Assembly (NCBI RefSeq): GCF_900129195.1
Contig: NZ_FQUY01000006.1
Location: 62,001 to 126,000 of the forward strand
Source: Desulforamulus putei DSM 12395
Lineage (GTDB): Bacteria; Bacillota; Desulfotomaculia; Desulfotomaculales; Desulfotomaculaceae
Reading direction: 5' to 3'
Length of the DNA: 64,000 nucleotides
Each line of letters opens with the position of its first letter. Position 1 is the stretch's first letter. A program made the position numbers and the translations under genes. Shown in pieces: positions 46,120 through 56,196 of this stretch. A model generated the notes under the pieces. The model saw only the letters and a program-made list of their open reading frames with translations, had not been told where the DNA came from and did not search any database.

Positions 46120-46938
46120 CTAAAACTTAACATTTTTTAATAATCTTAACGCCTCATTTTTGGTTATTATTTTCCCTTTACAGTCTTGATGCTGTAACTC
46201 ATTCTCAGGGCAATATCCAAGGTTAACGCAATTGGGGCCAGCATTTACAAAAAGCTCCGGAGCTGTGTTCTTGCAAATATGTAACATTTTATTGGCTAAG
46301 TCTCTAATTTCTGTTTGTGCTTTTTTGCAACAACGAATACTAAACCAGTCGTTCAAAGCATGAGCATTCATGCCAATTAAAGCTTTAAATTCTGTAGCCT
46401 GTGGCTTAAGATATCTTAGTTCTTCTTCCTGAAACCCTTGCCGAACCCCCATCTCATACCACAGTTCTAACAATTCTAATATCTCGTCTACCCCAACTGA
46501 ATAAGCAACCTCCTTTTCCTCTGAGGACAAATAATTCCGCAAAGGAGTTCCGTCACTTAAAGTCAGAGAATCTATTGGTATTTTATATATTATCCTGTTG
46601 TCTTCAATTCCTTTTGGTATGACTACGTCAAAGGATCTTTTTCCGCCCTTGTTTGTCCTACCAGTTTTAATCATATAAGAGGCTAACCTTTTACGAACCA
46701 ATTGAACTTCTGTAACCCTAGCGTATCCTTCAATGCCAAAAAGAAAAAAATCAAACTCTAACGCTGCTTTATGTCCGCTATTTACAATTTTTAAAACTAA
46801 TTCCTTGGAATAAGGTGAAGCAATAATCTCATCTAATGACCTTTCTGAACTGACAAACCTTGCAGCAATATCAGTATATACCCGGCCCCCGCCAGCAATT
46901 AACCGAACTTTACCTTCGCCTACATACTTTTTGTTCAT
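46120..46938 (-). CDS. thyX: Divergent ThyX-like flavin-dependent thymidylate synthase
   Basis: A 272-residue ThyX homologue. ThyX makes dTMP from dUMP with FAD and methylenetetrahydrofolate. Visible are SGHKAALEFDFFLFGIEG, the motif VRKRLASYMIKTGR (82-94) and the second half ATEFKALIGMNAHALNDWFS followed by AQTEIRDLA. The usual RHR triplet is RKR (82-84) and the later S-x-R is T-x-R. The C-terminus has a GPNCVNLGYCPE cysteine pair. ATG 46938 follows GGTGAGG. It is A/T-rich like the two downstream genes and might be core or part of the island. Confidence 0.75.
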   Translation of the reverse strand: MNKKYVGEGKVRLIAGGGRVYTDIAARFVSSERSLDEIIASPYSKELVLKIVNSGHKAALEFDFFLFGIEGYARVTEVQLVRKRLASYMIKTGRTNKGGKRSFDVVIPKGIEDNRIIYKIPIDSLTLSDGTPLRNYLSSEEKEVAYSVGVDEILELLELWYEMGVRQGFQEEELRYLKPQATEFKALIGMNAHALNDWFSIRCCKKAQTEIRDLANKMLHICKNTAPELFVNAGPNCVNLGYCPENELQHQDCKGKIITKNEALRLLKNVKF

Positions 46939-47062
46939 CCGCTGCCTCACCCCAAAAAATTTAGTGTTACTGTAAGTAATAGATACTCTTTTAGTTACAA
47001 CGTTAATTTGCAGAGTTCAAGTTTGAAACCGTCCCCGTTGAAAATTTCATTTCATAATAATC

Positions 47063-47473
47063 CTAGTTGTTGCCTGTTTTTGTTATTGCCCGTATCGCCA
47101 GGTCGACAATTTCCCTCACCCTGTCCTGTTTGCCCTGTAAGTACAGGTAGCCGAGCAGGGCCTCTAGGGCGGTGGCGTGGCGGTACTCCACGATATCGGC
47201 GCTCCTGGGGGGCGTGCCGGACTTGGCGTTGCGGCCCCGGCGGACAACCGCCATTTCTTCTTCGGAAAGTTTATCCTCCAGGGCGAAAAGCGCTTTCGCC
47301 TGGGCGCCGGCACGCACATACTTTACGGCTTCCCGGTGGAGACGGTTTACTTTAGTGAATCCTTGTCCCACCAGGAACTGCCGAATGGCCAGTTCATAAA
47401 CGGCATCCCCTATATAGGCAAGGACCAAGCTGGGCAATTCTTCAGGTTTTTGATTTTTTGCCAATTTATCCAT
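47063..47473 (-). CDS. mrnC: Mini-ribonuclease III
   Basis: A catalytic-domain-only RNase III that matures 23S rRNA ends. The 136-residue frame (from ATG 47473) has LAYIGDAVYEL and RRGRNAKSGTPPRS, and EALLGYLYL with the second acidic site. No double-stranded-RNA-binding domain follows, as expected. The start is uncertain: TTG 47485 follows AGGGG closely, and GTG 47512 would overlap cysS by 26 bases. It is downstream of cysS, the conserved order. Confidence 0.93.
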   Translation of the reverse strand: MDKLAKNQKPEELPSLVLAYIGDAVYELAIRQFLVGQGFTKVNRLHREAVKYVRAGAQAKALFALEDKLSEEEMAVVRRGRNAKSGTPPRSADIVEYRHATALEALLGYLYLQGKQDRVREIVDLAIRAITKTGNN

Positions 47474-47486
47474 GTATTTTAACAAG

Positions 47487-48950
47487 TTACCCCTGCTTCT
47501 TCCACCGGACACCCTGGGGTGTGTCTTCCAAAATAATCCCCAGTTCCTTTAAACCGTCACGGATGGTGTCGGCGGTGGCCCAATCTTTTTTACTGCGGGC
47601 CTCCTGGCGGATCTTAATGATCAGCTGGATCAGTCCCTCGGTCAGTTTATCATCGGCGCCTGCAGCGTCAATCAACAACCTGCCGGTCATTTTGTCTTCC
47701 TTTAAAATACCCAGCACACAGTTAAAGTCTTTGACCAGGGCGTGTGCTTTATCCAGCAGTTTTTTCTCTTCCGAAGTCACTTTACCGCCCAGTTTGCCCA
47801 CAAAGATATTGATTTCTTTAGCCAGTTCAAAGAACACCGAGATGGCTAGGGCGGTGTTAAAATCGTCCTCCATGGCCTTTTCAAATTCTAACCGGAGGGT
47901 CGCCAGTTTTTCCTCCAGGCCGTCGGCAACAGGTTTTTCTCTCTCTTCTTGATAAACGGGCAGTTCCATTGCCTCGTAAAGCAAGCGAAGGGCAGTTTTA
48001 ATGCGGTCCAAACCTTTGCCCGCCATGACAAGCTTTTCATCATCAAAGTCCAGGGGGCTGCGGTAGTGGGTGGAAAGCAAATACCAGCGGACCACATCCG
48101 GGGGGAATTTGGCCAAAATCTCCCTGACTAAAAAGAAGTTCCCCAGGGACTTGGACATTTTTTCCTGGTTTACGGTAATAAAGCCGTTATGCATCCAGTA
48201 ACGGGCAAAGGGCTCCCCGCAGGCTGCTTCGGATTGGGCAATTTCATTTTCGTGGTGAGGAAAGATCAAATCAAAACCCCCGCCGTGAATATCAAAGCCG
48301 CTACCTAAATACTTTTCAGCCATGGCGGAGCACTCGATGTGCCAGCCCGGGCGTCCCGGTCCCCAGGGGCTGTCCCAGCTGGGCTCGCCGGGCTTGGCTG
48401 CTTTCCACAGGGCAAAGTCCATGGGGTCCTTCTTTCTGGGATCCACCTCCACCCTGGCTCCGGCCTGCATGTCTTCCAGGCTCCGGCCCGATAGTTTACC
48501 GTAGGCAGGGAAGCTCCGAACAGCAAAATAAACGTCCCCGTCAACGGCGTAGGCATGGCCCTGCTGCTCCAGCTTCTTGATCAGGTCGATGATTTCCGGA
48601 ATATGTTCAGATACTTTGGGATGTGTGTCCGCCCGCATAACATTCAGGGCATCTGCATCTGCAAAAAACTCCCTGATGTATTTTTGCGCCAACTCCAGCG
48701 GGTCCGTTTTTTCTTCCCTGGCCCGGTTAATAATTTTATCATCTACGTCTGTAAAGTTCTGAACAAAATTTACTTGATAGCCTTTATAAATAAAATACCT
48801 TCTGACGGTGTCAAAAAACACCAGCGGCCGGGCATTGCCAAGATGAATAAAGTTGTAAGTGGTGGGCCCGCAAACATACATGCTGACTTGTCCTTTGTCT
48901 CTGGGAACAAACTCTTCCTTTGTTTTAGTCAGGGTATTATAAATTTGCAT
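47487..48950 (-). CDS. cysS: Cysteinyl-tRNA synthetase
   Basis: Charges tRNA-Cys. The 487-residue class I enzyme has the HLGN form of the HIGH motif near residue 35, zinc-binding cysteines ([25 protein letters not shown] region) and KMSKSLGNF near 265. ATG 48950 follows GGAGGGGG, and the last base of cysE is shared with it, so the two are coupled. Confidence 0.97.
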   Translation of the reverse strand: MQIYNTLTKTKEEFVPRDKGQVSMYVCGPTTYNFIHLGNARPLVFFDTVRRYFIYKGYQVNFVQNFTDVDDKIINRAREEKTDPLELAQKYIREFFADADALNVMRADTHPKVSEHIPEIIDLIKKLEQQGHAYAVDGDVYFAVRSFPAYGKLSGRSLEDMQAGARVEVDPRKKDPMDFALWKAAKPGEPSWDSPWGPGRPGWHIECSAMAEKYLGSGFDIHGGGFDLIFPHHENEIAQSEAACGEPFARYWMHNGFITVNQEKMSKSLGNFFLVREILAKFPPDVVRWYLLSTHYRSPLDFDDEKLVMAGKGLDRIKTALRLLYEAMELPVYQEEREKPVADGLEEKLATLRLEFEKAMEDDFNTALAISVFFELAKEINIFVGKLGGKVTSEEKKLLDKAHALVKDFNCVLGILKEDKMTGRLLIDAAGADDKLTEGLIQLIIKIRQEARSKKDWATADTIRDGLKELGIILEDTPQGVRWKKQG

Positions 48951-49642
48951 TATTCTTTCTTTGCCCCCTCCGCTTGATCTCTTAACCTGCAGCATTCCTG
49001 CTCTAACTCTTTTACTTTCCGCTCAAGCCGGTCGATGGCTGACTGCATTTGACTCAACATATCAGCAACAGGGTCGGGCAATTGGTCATGGCGTAAATCC
49101 GGCACATAAGCGGACCCCACTTTTTGGCCGTCCCGGATGACGATTCTGCCGGGGACTCCCACCACAGTGCAGTTGGGCGGTACCGGTTTAAGGACCACCG
49201 AGCCGGCGCCAATCTTTACATTGTCACCCACCGTGAAGGACCCCAATACCTTTGCCCCGGAACTGATAACCACATTGTTGCCAATGGTGGGGTGACGTTT
49301 GCCCTTTTCTTTTCCGGTACCGCCAAGGGTGACCCCCTGGTAAATGGTCACATTATCGCCGATCTCGGCGGTTTCCCCGATAACCACCCCGGCCCCGTGG
49401 TCGATAAAAAGCCCTTCGCCGATCTTGGCTCCCGGGTGGATTTCAATGCCGGTAAGAAACCTGGAAATTTGGGAAATAAACCGAGCTGTTACAAAAAATT
49501 TCTTTTTATACAAGGCATGGGCCAACCGGTGAAACAGGATTGCATGCAGGCCCGGATAACATAATAATACCTCCAGGGTACTTTTGGCTGCCGGGTCACG
49601 TTCAAATACGGCGTTAATTTCTTTTTTTATCCTGCCAAACAC
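48950..49642 (-). CDS. cysE: Serine O-acetyltransferase
   Basis: Makes O-acetylserine for cysteine synthesis. The 230-residue protein has an N-terminal helical part and left-handed beta-helix hexapeptide repeats ([40 protein letters not shown]). It precedes cysS, linking cysteine supply with cysteine charging. The C-terminal helix after residue 180 is a possible coiled coil. Confidence 0.96.
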   Translation of the reverse strand: MFGRIKKEINAVFERDPAAKSTLEVLLCYPGLHAILFHRLAHALYKKKFFVTARFISQISRFLTGIEIHPGAKIGEGLFIDHGAGVVIGETAEIGDNVTIYQGVTLGGTGKEKGKRHPTIGNNVVISSGAKVLGSFTVGDNVKIGAGSVVLKPVPPNCTVVGVPGRIVIRDGQKVGSAYVPDLRHDQLPDPVADMLSQMQSAIDRLERKVKELEQECCRLRDQAEGAKKE

Positions 49643-49737
49643 GGGCTGAACCCCCTCTCACTACCCTGTTTCCTTGTTTTCGACATATTAGCTTTATGCG
49701 TACTTTTGAATTTCTGCAGACTTGTTTCCATAACCTG

Positions 49738-49785
49738 GCCATTGGCCGTTAGCCTTTGGCTTTATAGGGCCAAGAGCCAATGGCT
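49738..49785. repeat. Imperfect inverted repeat after gltX
   Basis: GCCATTGGC and TTGGC pair with GCCAA and GCCAATGGC in a 48-base hairpin between cysE and gltX. The half-sequences resemble the degenerate GGCTGATGGC spacers. It lies just past the gltX stop (49793) and may serve as its terminator, though a T-rich tail is absent. Confidence 0.55.
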
Positions 49786-49792
49786 GACGGTA

Positions 49793-51241
49793 TCACTTTA
49801 AAACGGCACTTAATCTGGCAATGGTCCGCTCTTTACCTATAACAGGAATGATTTGATGCAGCTCGGGGCCGTGGGTTCTGCCGGTAATGGCAACCCGGAG
49901 GGGTTGGAAGATGAATTTGCCTTTGAGTCCGGTTTGTTTACCGATTGCTTTAATCAAACCTTTGACGGATTCCTCCGTTAACTCCGGCGCTTCCGAGAAT
50001 AACTGGACGGCCGCCTTCATAACCACCGGCATCTGTTCCCAGGTCAGAACATCCCTGGCATCTTCCTCAACCACAGTCACCCGGTCCTGGAAAAAGATAT
50101 CCACGTGCCGGGTGATTTCCTGCATATAAGAGATGTAGTTCCTGGCTATGGCCACCACCTGTTCCAGCCAGGCCAGTTTCTCTGCATCCGGTTCCTTGTC
50201 CAGGTAACCGGCGTCTATTAAATAAGGAATGGCCAGCCGGGTGAGCCTATCCACAGGACTCTGGCGAATGTAATGGCCGTTGAGCCAGTTCAGCTTGTCA
50301 ATATCAAACACAGCGGGGTTCTTGGCCACCCGTTCCAAGGAAAACTGCTCTACAATCTCCTGCAGGCTGAAGATTTCCTGCTCGCCGCCCGGGGACCAGC
50401 CCAGTAAGGCTAAAAAGTTCACCAGGGCTTCGGGCAGATAGCCTAAATTTTGATATTGCTCAATGGAGGTGGCGCCATGGCGCTTACTCATTTTGGTACG
50501 GTCTTTGCCCAGAATTAACGAAATGTGGGCGAATTCCGGCTTCTGCCAGCCAAGGGCATCATAGATCAAGATTTGCCTGGGGGTGTTGGAGAGGTGTTCC
50601 TCCGCCCGGATCACGTGGGTGATGTTCATATCATGGTCGTCCACCACCACTGCAAAATTGTAGGTGGGAATGTTGTCTGATTTCATGATAATGAAATCAC
50701 CGATGCCGTTGCTGTCAAACTCAACCAGGCCCCGTACACGGTCCTGGATGGTAATGATTTGGTCCTCGGGAACCCTGAAGCGGAGAACCGGCTTCCTGCC
50801 CTCGGCTTCCAATTTTGCTTTTTCCTCGTCACACAGGTTGCGGCAGCGCCCTAGGTAGCGGGGCAGTTCTCCCCTGGCCATCAGCGCTTCCCGCTCTGCC
50901 GCCAGTTCCTCTTCAGTGCAGTAACAATAATAAGCATGTCCGGTTTCCAGAAGCTTACGAGCCAGCTCCCGGTAGATTGCCAAACGTTCGGTTTGGCGAT
51001 AGGGACCGTTGGGACCTCCCACTTCGATTCCTTCATCCCAATCGATACCCAACCAGCGCAGCGCATTTAATATATTTTCTTCAGATTCTCTGGAGGATCT
51101 TTCAAGATCGGTGTCTTCAATGCGAACCAAAAACTGACCGCCGTGATGGCGGGCAAACAGCCAGTTAAACAAAGCCGATCTGGCTCCCCCGATATGTAAA
51201 GGCCCCGTAGGACTCGGGGCAAAGCGAACCCTTACTGACAA
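49793..51241 (-). CDS. gltX: Glutamyl-tRNA synthetase
   Basis: Charges tRNA-Glu. The 482-residue class I enzyme starts with [18 protein letters not shown] (HIGH region) and has [13 protein letters not shown] near 240. TTG 51241 follows GGAGGAAAT at family position; an in-frame ATG upstream at 51319 is unlikely. glnS is encoded nearby, so Gln-tRNA need not be made by transamidation of this enzyme's product. Confidence 0.97.
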   Translation of the reverse strand: MSVRVRFAPSPTGPLHIGGARSALFNWLFARHHGGQFLVRIEDTDLERSSRESEENILNALRWLGIDWDEGIEVGGPNGPYRQTERLAIYRELARKLLETGHAYYCYCTEEELAAEREALMARGELPRYLGRCRNLCDEEKAKLEAEGRKPVLRFRVPEDQIITIQDRVRGLVEFDSNGIGDFIIMKSDNIPTYNFAVVVDDHDMNITHVIRAEEHLSNTPRQILIYDALGWQKPEFAHISLILGKDRTKMSKRHGATSIEQYQNLGYLPEALVNFLALLGWSPGGEQEIFSLQEIVEQFSLERVAKNPAVFDIDKLNWLNGHYIRQSPVDRLTRLAIPYLIDAGYLDKEPDAEKLAWLEQVVAIARNYISYMQEITRHVDIFFQDRVTVVEEDARDVLTWEQMPVVMKAAVQLFSEAPELTEESVKGLIKAIGKQTGLKGKFIFQPLRVAITGRTHGPELHQIIPVIGKERTIARLSAVLK

Positions 51242-51493
51242 AAAATTTCCTCCTCCATATTGAATTTTGGTTAAACCTCTCAGATGGATATTATACCATC
51301 TTTGTGTAAAGGCACACAACTTTTTACGCCTTTAGTACAATTTGTCGGTTTTTTTAATGTTCTCTTTTGGTTGTTGAACCGCATAAAATAATGAGGGGTT
51401 GTGAAATTTGTCTCAAATTTTGCAGGGAAATATCAAGTTGCAGAGAATTAATTTAATAATTATTCTTTATTTTTAGGAGGGAACAGTTGGGAA

Positions 51494-51829
51494 ATGACCA
51501 CTTTGAAAATGGCCGACTTGATTGACGAATACAATGAAATCAAGGGATCAATCAGCTTCCGGCCGGATTACAAGCGACTGGTGGATAAAAATTTGGACCA
51601 GGTGGTTTTTTGCGATAAAAGTGTGGGAAAGTCCCATTTTTCTCTGGTGCGCAACCAGGCCTTTGAGATTATTTTCACCCGCAAATTTGGTGACAAGGTG
51701 TACCAGTCCAGACTGGATCTTAATACCTACCAACCCCTTTACGATAACCGTCTGCTCTTAAACTGGGGGCCGGATTATTGTGAGATCCGCTGGGATTTTA
51801 ACCCGGGCTGCTGTGATTTGGTGTTCTAG
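51494..51829 (+). CDS. Conserved-looking hypothetical protein, 111 aa
   Basis: A plus-strand gene between two converging or diverging synthetase genes. The 111-residue product (MTTLKMADLIDEYNEIKGSI, ending GCCDLVF) has no signal peptide or membrane segment. It contains RPDYKRLVDKNLDQVVFCDK and a WDFNPGCCDLVF end with paired cysteines. An AGGAGG site lies 13 bases before the ATG, which is rather far. I do not recognise the family. A shared terminator follows at 51853-51879. Confidence 0.7.
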   Translation: MTTLKMADLIDEYNEIKGSISFRPDYKRLVDKNLDQVVFCDKSVGKSHFSLVRNQAFEIIFTRKFGDKVYQSRLDLNTYQPLYDNRLLLNWGPDYCEIRWDFNPGCCDLVF

Positions 51830-51852
51830 GTAAATAATTTTAGTCAAATGAA

Positions 51853-51879
51853 AGGCCCCTCCCGTATCGGAAGGGGCCT
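51853..51879. terminator. Convergent terminator hairpin
   Basis: AGGCCCCTCCCG and CGGAAGGGGCCT form a stem around TAT between the 111-residue gene and glnS. It serves both strands. Confidence 0.85.
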
Positions 51880-51902
51880 CGTACTTTGCGTATTCTTCCT
51901 TG

Positions 51903-53579
51903 CTACTTATTCTGAGCCTTGGCCCAGGAATCCTTAAGGGAAACAACACGGTTGAACACCAAGGAACCGTTCGTCGTATCCGGATCCACACAGAAATAGC
52001 CTTGTCTTAAAAACTGGTAGCGGCTTCCCGGCGCTGCTCCGGCCAGGCTGGGTTCCACCAGGGAAGACAGCACCTGCAGTGAGTTGGGATTGAGATTTTG
52101 TTTGAAATCGGTATCCTTGTCTTCCTCCGGATTGGCCTTGATAAAGAGATGCTCGTACAGCCGCACTTCCGCTTTGACCGCATGGTCCGCGGACACCCAG
52201 TGCAGGGTCCCTTTTACCTTGCGCGTTTCCGTAGACATGCCGCTTTTGGTGGCCGGGTCGTAGGTACAGCGCAGCTCGATGATTTCACCGGTTTGTTCGT
52301 CCTTGATCACTTGTTCGCATTTAATGATATAGGCGTGTTTCAACCTTACTTCCCGGCCGGGGGCCAAGCGGAAGAATTTTTTCGGCGGGTCTTCCATAAA
52401 ATCTTCCTGTTCAATATAGACCACCCGGGAAAAGGGGATTTTCCGGGAGCCCAGTTCGGGGTTTTCCTGGTTGTATGCCGCATCCAGCCATTCCACCCGG
52501 CCTTCCGGATAGTTCTCGATGACCACCTTCAGGGGGCGAAGTACGGCCATGACCCGGGGGGCTTTAAAGTTTAAATCCTCCCGGATGCAGTGCTCCAGCA
52601 TGGCGATATCCACGGTACTGACCGCCTTGGCCACGCCAATGCGCTCGCAGAAGTCCCGAATGGACTCCGGTGTATAACCACGCCTGCGCAGTCCGGAAAT
52701 GGTTGGCATCCTTGGATCGTCCCAGCCCCTGACATGTCCTTCTTCCACCAGTTGCCGCAGCTTTCTCTTGCTCATGACGGTGTGGCTGAGATTGAGCCGG
52801 GCAAACTCAATTTGCTGCGGGCGGGACCGAAAGTTTCCCTCAACATTTTCAATCACCCAGTTGTACAGCGGGCGGTGATCCTCAAATTCACAAGTGCAAA
52901 TGGAATGGGTAATCCCTTCGATGGCATCCGAGAGGGGATGGGCAAAGTCATACATGGGATAAATGCACCACTTGTCCCCTGTACGGTGATGGGTTGTCCT
53001 TTGAATCCGGTAGAGGACAGGATCCCGCATGTTCAGGTTGGGGGAAGCCATATCAATTTTAGCCCGCAGGACCCGGGAACCGTCTGGAAATTCGCCCGCT
53101 TTCATACGCTGGAACAAATCCAGGTTTTCTTCAACGGAACGATTGCGGTAGGGACTGTCCTTGCCGGGTTGGGTTAAAGTACCCCGGTATTCCCTAATTT
53201 CCTCTGCACTGAGGTCATCCACATAGGCTTTGCCTGCTTTGATCAGCTGCACGGCAAAATCGTATAACTGTTCAAAGTAGTCCGAGGCGTAAAACAACCG
53301 GTCGTCCCAATCATAACCAAGCCATTTCACATCCTCCTTTATGGACTCTACATATTCAATGTCTTCTTTACTGGGGTTGGTGTCATCAAACCGCAGGTTG
53401 CACAGGCCGCCATATTCCTGGGCAAGGCCAAAATTCAAGCAAATGGACTTGGCATGTCCGATATGCAGGTAACCGTTGGGTTCGGGTGGAAACCGGGTAT
53501 GAACCCGCCCCTGGTTCTTTCCTTCTTCTAAATCCTTATCAATGATATCATGGATAAAACTGGTCAGCTTGGTGTTCAT
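51903..53579 (-). CDS. glnS: Glutaminyl-tRNA synthetase
   Basis: Charges tRNA-Gln directly. The 558-residue class I enzyme has [17 protein letters not shown] (HIGH motif) near residue 30 and [11 protein letters not shown] (KMSKS form) near 265, followed by the beta-barrel anticodon-binding half. Many Firmicutes lack GlnS and use the amidotransferase route, so its presence is notable. ATG 53579 is eight bases after AGGGAG; ATG 53585 is closer. Confidence 0.96.
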   Translation of the reverse strand: MNTKLTSFIHDIIDKDLEEGKNQGRVHTRFPPEPNGYLHIGHAKSICLNFGLAQEYGGLCNLRFDDTNPSKEDIEYVESIKEDVKWLGYDWDDRLFYASDYFEQLYDFAVQLIKAGKAYVDDLSAEEIREYRGTLTQPGKDSPYRNRSVEENLDLFQRMKAGEFPDGSRVLRAKIDMASPNLNMRDPVLYRIQRTTHHRTGDKWCIYPMYDFAHPLSDAIEGITHSICTCEFEDHRPLYNWVIENVEGNFRSRPQQIEFARLNLSHTVMSKRKLRQLVEEGHVRGWDDPRMPTISGLRRRGYTPESIRDFCERIGVAKAVSTVDIAMLEHCIREDLNFKAPRVMAVLRPLKVVIENYPEGRVEWLDAAYNQENPELGSRKIPFSRVVYIEQEDFMEDPPKKFFRLAPGREVRLKHAYIIKCEQVIKDEQTGEIIELRCTYDPATKSGMSTETRKVKGTLHWVSADHAVKAEVRLYEHLFIKANPEEDKDTDFKQNLNPNSLQVLSSLVEPSLAGAAPGSRYQFLRQGYFCVDPDTTNGSLVFNRVVSLKDSWAKAQNK

Positions 53580-53705
53580 TTTCATGACTCCCTCTACATT
53601 TTTATGAAACGGTAAAGCACGTCATAAAATGTCTATTTTTCCACAGATTATCCAAAAATCCTTTTTATTATAAGTAAAAACCGGGAGTGGAGATCCCAAG
53701 TTCTT

Positions 53706-54209
53706 CTAAAAGTGAACGGTCTTCCTCGGTTGCTGTTCAGCCCTTTGCAGGGTACAAACAGCGTAGGCGCCAATCCCTTCACCCCGGCCCGCAAAGCCCA
53801 GGTGTTCGGTAGTGGTAGCCTTTACATTGACGGCTCCCGGGTCCACCCCCAATACCCGGGCGATATTTTCCCTCATGGCAGGAATATGGGGGGCCAACTT
53901 GGGGGCTTGGGCCACCACCACCGCGTCCAGGTTGTTAATGACATAGTTTTCTGCAGCAAGTTTATCTTTAACCGCTGCCAACAGCTTGAGACTGGAAATC
54001 CCTTTGTAACGGGGATCGCTGTCAGGGAAATGCCTGCCGATGTCTCCCAGGGCAGCGGCGCCTAAAAGGGCATCCATAACAGCATGGATGAGAACATCTG
54101 CGTCCGAGTGTCCCAGCAGCCCCCGTTCATAGGGAATGGTAACCCCCCCCAGAATCAGTTGCCGTTCAGGCGCCAGCTTATGCACGTCATACCCGATGCC
54201 AACTCGCAC
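53706..54209 (-). CDS. ispF: 2-C-methyl-D-erythritol 2,4-cyclodiphosphate synthase
   Basis: Fifth step of the MEP isoprenoid pathway. The 167-residue trimer-forming enzyme has metal ligands in GYDVHKL and [18 protein letters not shown], with [11 protein letters not shown]. It starts at GTG 54209, directly after the ispD stop. Confidence 0.97.
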   Translation of the reverse strand: MRVGIGYDVHKLAPERQLILGGVTIPYERGLLGHSDADVLIHAVMDALLGAAALGDIGRHFPDSDPRYKGISSLKLLAAVKDKLAAENYVINNLDAVVVAQAPKLAPHIPAMRENIARVLGVDPGAVNVKATTTEHLGFAGRGEGIGAYAVCTLQRAEQQPRKTVHF

Positions 54210-54911
54210 CTATTGCTTCCTCCTTCTTAAAAAAGCCTCCGCCAACACCAGGTCCTCCGGTGTTGTTATTTTTATATTTTCATAACTGCCGGGCACCAGT
54301 CTCACCGGCCGGCCTAGGGCTTCCACCAGGGCACAGTCGTCGGTGGCAAAAATCCCCGTCTCTTTGGCCGCCCGGTGGGCCTTCATAATCAGCTCATAAC
54401 GGAAAACCTGTGGCGTTTGCACCGCCCAGAGTGTTTCCCGGGGAGGTGTGTACACCACCAGCCCCTGGTCATTTACCACTTTAACGGTGTCCTTAACAGG
54501 CACTGCCAAGGCGGCAGCTCCTATTGCCCTAGCCTCCCGGATCACCCGGTTGATTTCCCCGGTCTGTACCAGGGGCCTGGCCCCGTCATGGATCACCACC
54601 AGTTCGGTAGTTTCAGGCAGGACCGCAAGACCGTTATAAACAGAAGTTTGGCGGTGGTCGCCTCCGGGCACCACCGCCATGATTTTAGTAAATTCCTTGC
54701 CGTGCAAAACCATCTTTTTACACAGGGCCTCTTCACCGGGCGCCACCACCAGGACAATGCCCGTGATGTCCGGACATTCCTCCAGAACACCGAGGGTGTG
54801 CGCTAAGACTGGTCTGTCCATCAAGTTTAAATATTGTTTTTTTATGTTCGTTCCCATGCGGCTCCCTACACCGGCGGCGGGAATCACTGCAATGACGTTA
54901 CCCAATTGCAT
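54210..54911 (-). CDS. ispD: 2-C-methyl-D-erythritol 4-phosphate cytidylyltransferase
   Basis: Third step of the MEP pathway, transferring CMP to methylerythritol phosphate. The 233-residue protein has AVIPAAGVGSRMGTNIKKQY at the start, VVIHDGARPL and AVQTPQVFRYE. It overlaps the upstream PIN-TRAM gene by 14 bases and precedes ispF. Confidence 0.97.
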   Translation of the reverse strand: MQLGNVIAVIPAAGVGSRMGTNIKKQYLNLMDRPVLAHTLGVLEECPDITGIVLVVAPGEEALCKKMVLHGKEFTKIMAVVPGGDHRQTSVYNGLAVLPETTELVVIHDGARPLVQTGEINRVIREARAIGAAALAVPVKDTVKVVNDQGLVVYTPPRETLWAVQTPQVFRYELIMKAHRAAKETGIFATDDCALVEALGRPVRLVPGSYENIKITTPEDLVLAEAFLRRRKQ

Positions 54912-56049
54912 TCACTCCACTTACAACATGTCCGGCAGCCTCCGCCCGCTTGTCGGGATTTTTGGGCTTGGCAAAGATCATCCGTCCAGCCGCGGTTTGC
55001 AACACGCTGGTGACCAGCACACTGATGGTCTGGCCGATGTAGCGTTTGCCCCCGTCCACCACAATCATGGTGCCGTCATCCAGATAAGCAACACCCTGGC
55101 CCATCTCCTTGCCGTCCTTCACCACCGTAACGGTCATCTCTTCGCCAGGCAGCACCACCGGTTTAATGGCATTGGCCAATTCATTGATGTTGAGCACTTT
55201 AACGCCTTGTAATTCAGCAACTTTGTTCAAGTTGTAATCATTGGTGATGATTTTGGCGCCAAGCTTCTGGCCCAGTTTGACCAGTTTGGCATCCACTTCC
55301 GGTATATTATCCAAACCTTTGGTGTTTTCGTAAATCTGCACTTTAATGTCGGTGGATTTTTTCATGGCATTCAGGATATCCAATCCCCGGCGGCCCCTGT
55401 TTCTCTTTAACAGGTCCGCCGAATCTGCAATATGCCTCAGTTCATCCACCACAAAAACCGGTACCAGCAGGACTCCTTCAATAAACCCGCTTTGACAAAG
55501 TTCCGCAATCCGCCCGTCAATAATGACGCTGGTATCAAGAAGTTTGATCTGACTTCCTTTGGCCTCTGCCTTGACGATTTTTTCTTTCCCAAAACGGGGC
55601 AGGCTGGAAAACAAAGAAAGGATTTCCTCTCTTTTCTTAACTGCCACCGACAGGCCCAGGTAACCCAGTAAAAAAGTACTGACCAGCCAGAGGGCTTTAC
55701 CGACGGGACCCATCGTCGATAAAATAGAACCCAATAAATTGGCAATTATAAGTCCAAAAATAAGTCCAAGGGAACCCATAATCAAATCCTGGGTGGGGGT
55801 CTTGACCAGGTATTGATCAACAACCGCCGTCAGCGTAAGGCCGCCTTTAATAATCCAGGGCGCGCTGATTACCCCGACCAAAACTCCCAGCAACGCTCCC
55901 AGGGCAATCACCCCAAGTTCCAATTGCGGTAAAGTGGCCGGTACAGTGACGAACTTGTTGGAGACAATATAAAGGCCTACCCAAAACCCCATACTGCCAC
56001 ATAACAAAATAATCAAACCATAAATTGTCTTACGAATCATGTTTGTCAC
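54898..56049 (-). CDS. PIN-TRAM-domain membrane protein (YacL-like)
   Basis: A 383-residue protein with four predicted N-terminal membrane helices (about residues 7-30, 42-68, 88-115 and 120-137), a PIN nuclease domain (LLDTSVIIDGRIAELC near 170, DNIPEVDAKL and ITNDYNLNKVAEL acidic sites) and a C-terminal TRAM domain (about 305-360). YacL-type proteins stand upstream of ispD in Firmicutes. An RNase role is inferred from the PIN acidic residues. Confidence 0.9.
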   Translation of the reverse strand: MTNMIRKTIYGLIILLCGSMGFWVGLYIVSNKFVTVPATLPQLELGVIALGALLGVLVGVISAPWIIKGGLTLTAVVDQYLVKTPTQDLIMGSLGLIFGLIIANLLGSILSTMGPVGKALWLVSTFLLGYLGLSVAVKKREEILSLFSSLPRFGKEKIVKAEAKGSQIKLLDTSVIIDGRIAELCQSGFIEGVLLVPVFVVDELRHIADSADLLKRNRGRRGLDILNAMKKSTDIKVQIYENTKGLDNIPEVDAKLVKLGQKLGAKIITNDYNLNKVAELQGVKVLNINELANAIKPVVLPGEEMTVTVVKDGKEMGQGVAYLDDGTMIVVDGGKRYIGQTISVLVTSVLQTAAGRMIFAKPKNPDKRAEAAGHVVSGVNAIG

Positions 56050-56196
56050 CTCCCTTCACTGGCAAAAATTTCTTTTTTGTATGTTGTAATTATATGTTAA
56101 CTGCTTTTTTCGTTCAATAACAAAAAAGGGCGAATTTTGCAGCACCCGTACAGTCATGGTATTAATTAAACTTTAAAAACTATAACCGGAGGGTTT

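Noticed and set aside
43388-46938. Calling the island a Thoeris system
   Set aside because: Thoeris needs a TIR protein (ThsB). None is found among the neighbours, and the adjacent gene is ThiC-like, so only resemblance of the effector is claimed.
51242-51493. T-box leader before gltX
   Set aside because: The conserved T-box sequence and specifier arrangement are not seen; likewise none before cysE-cysS.
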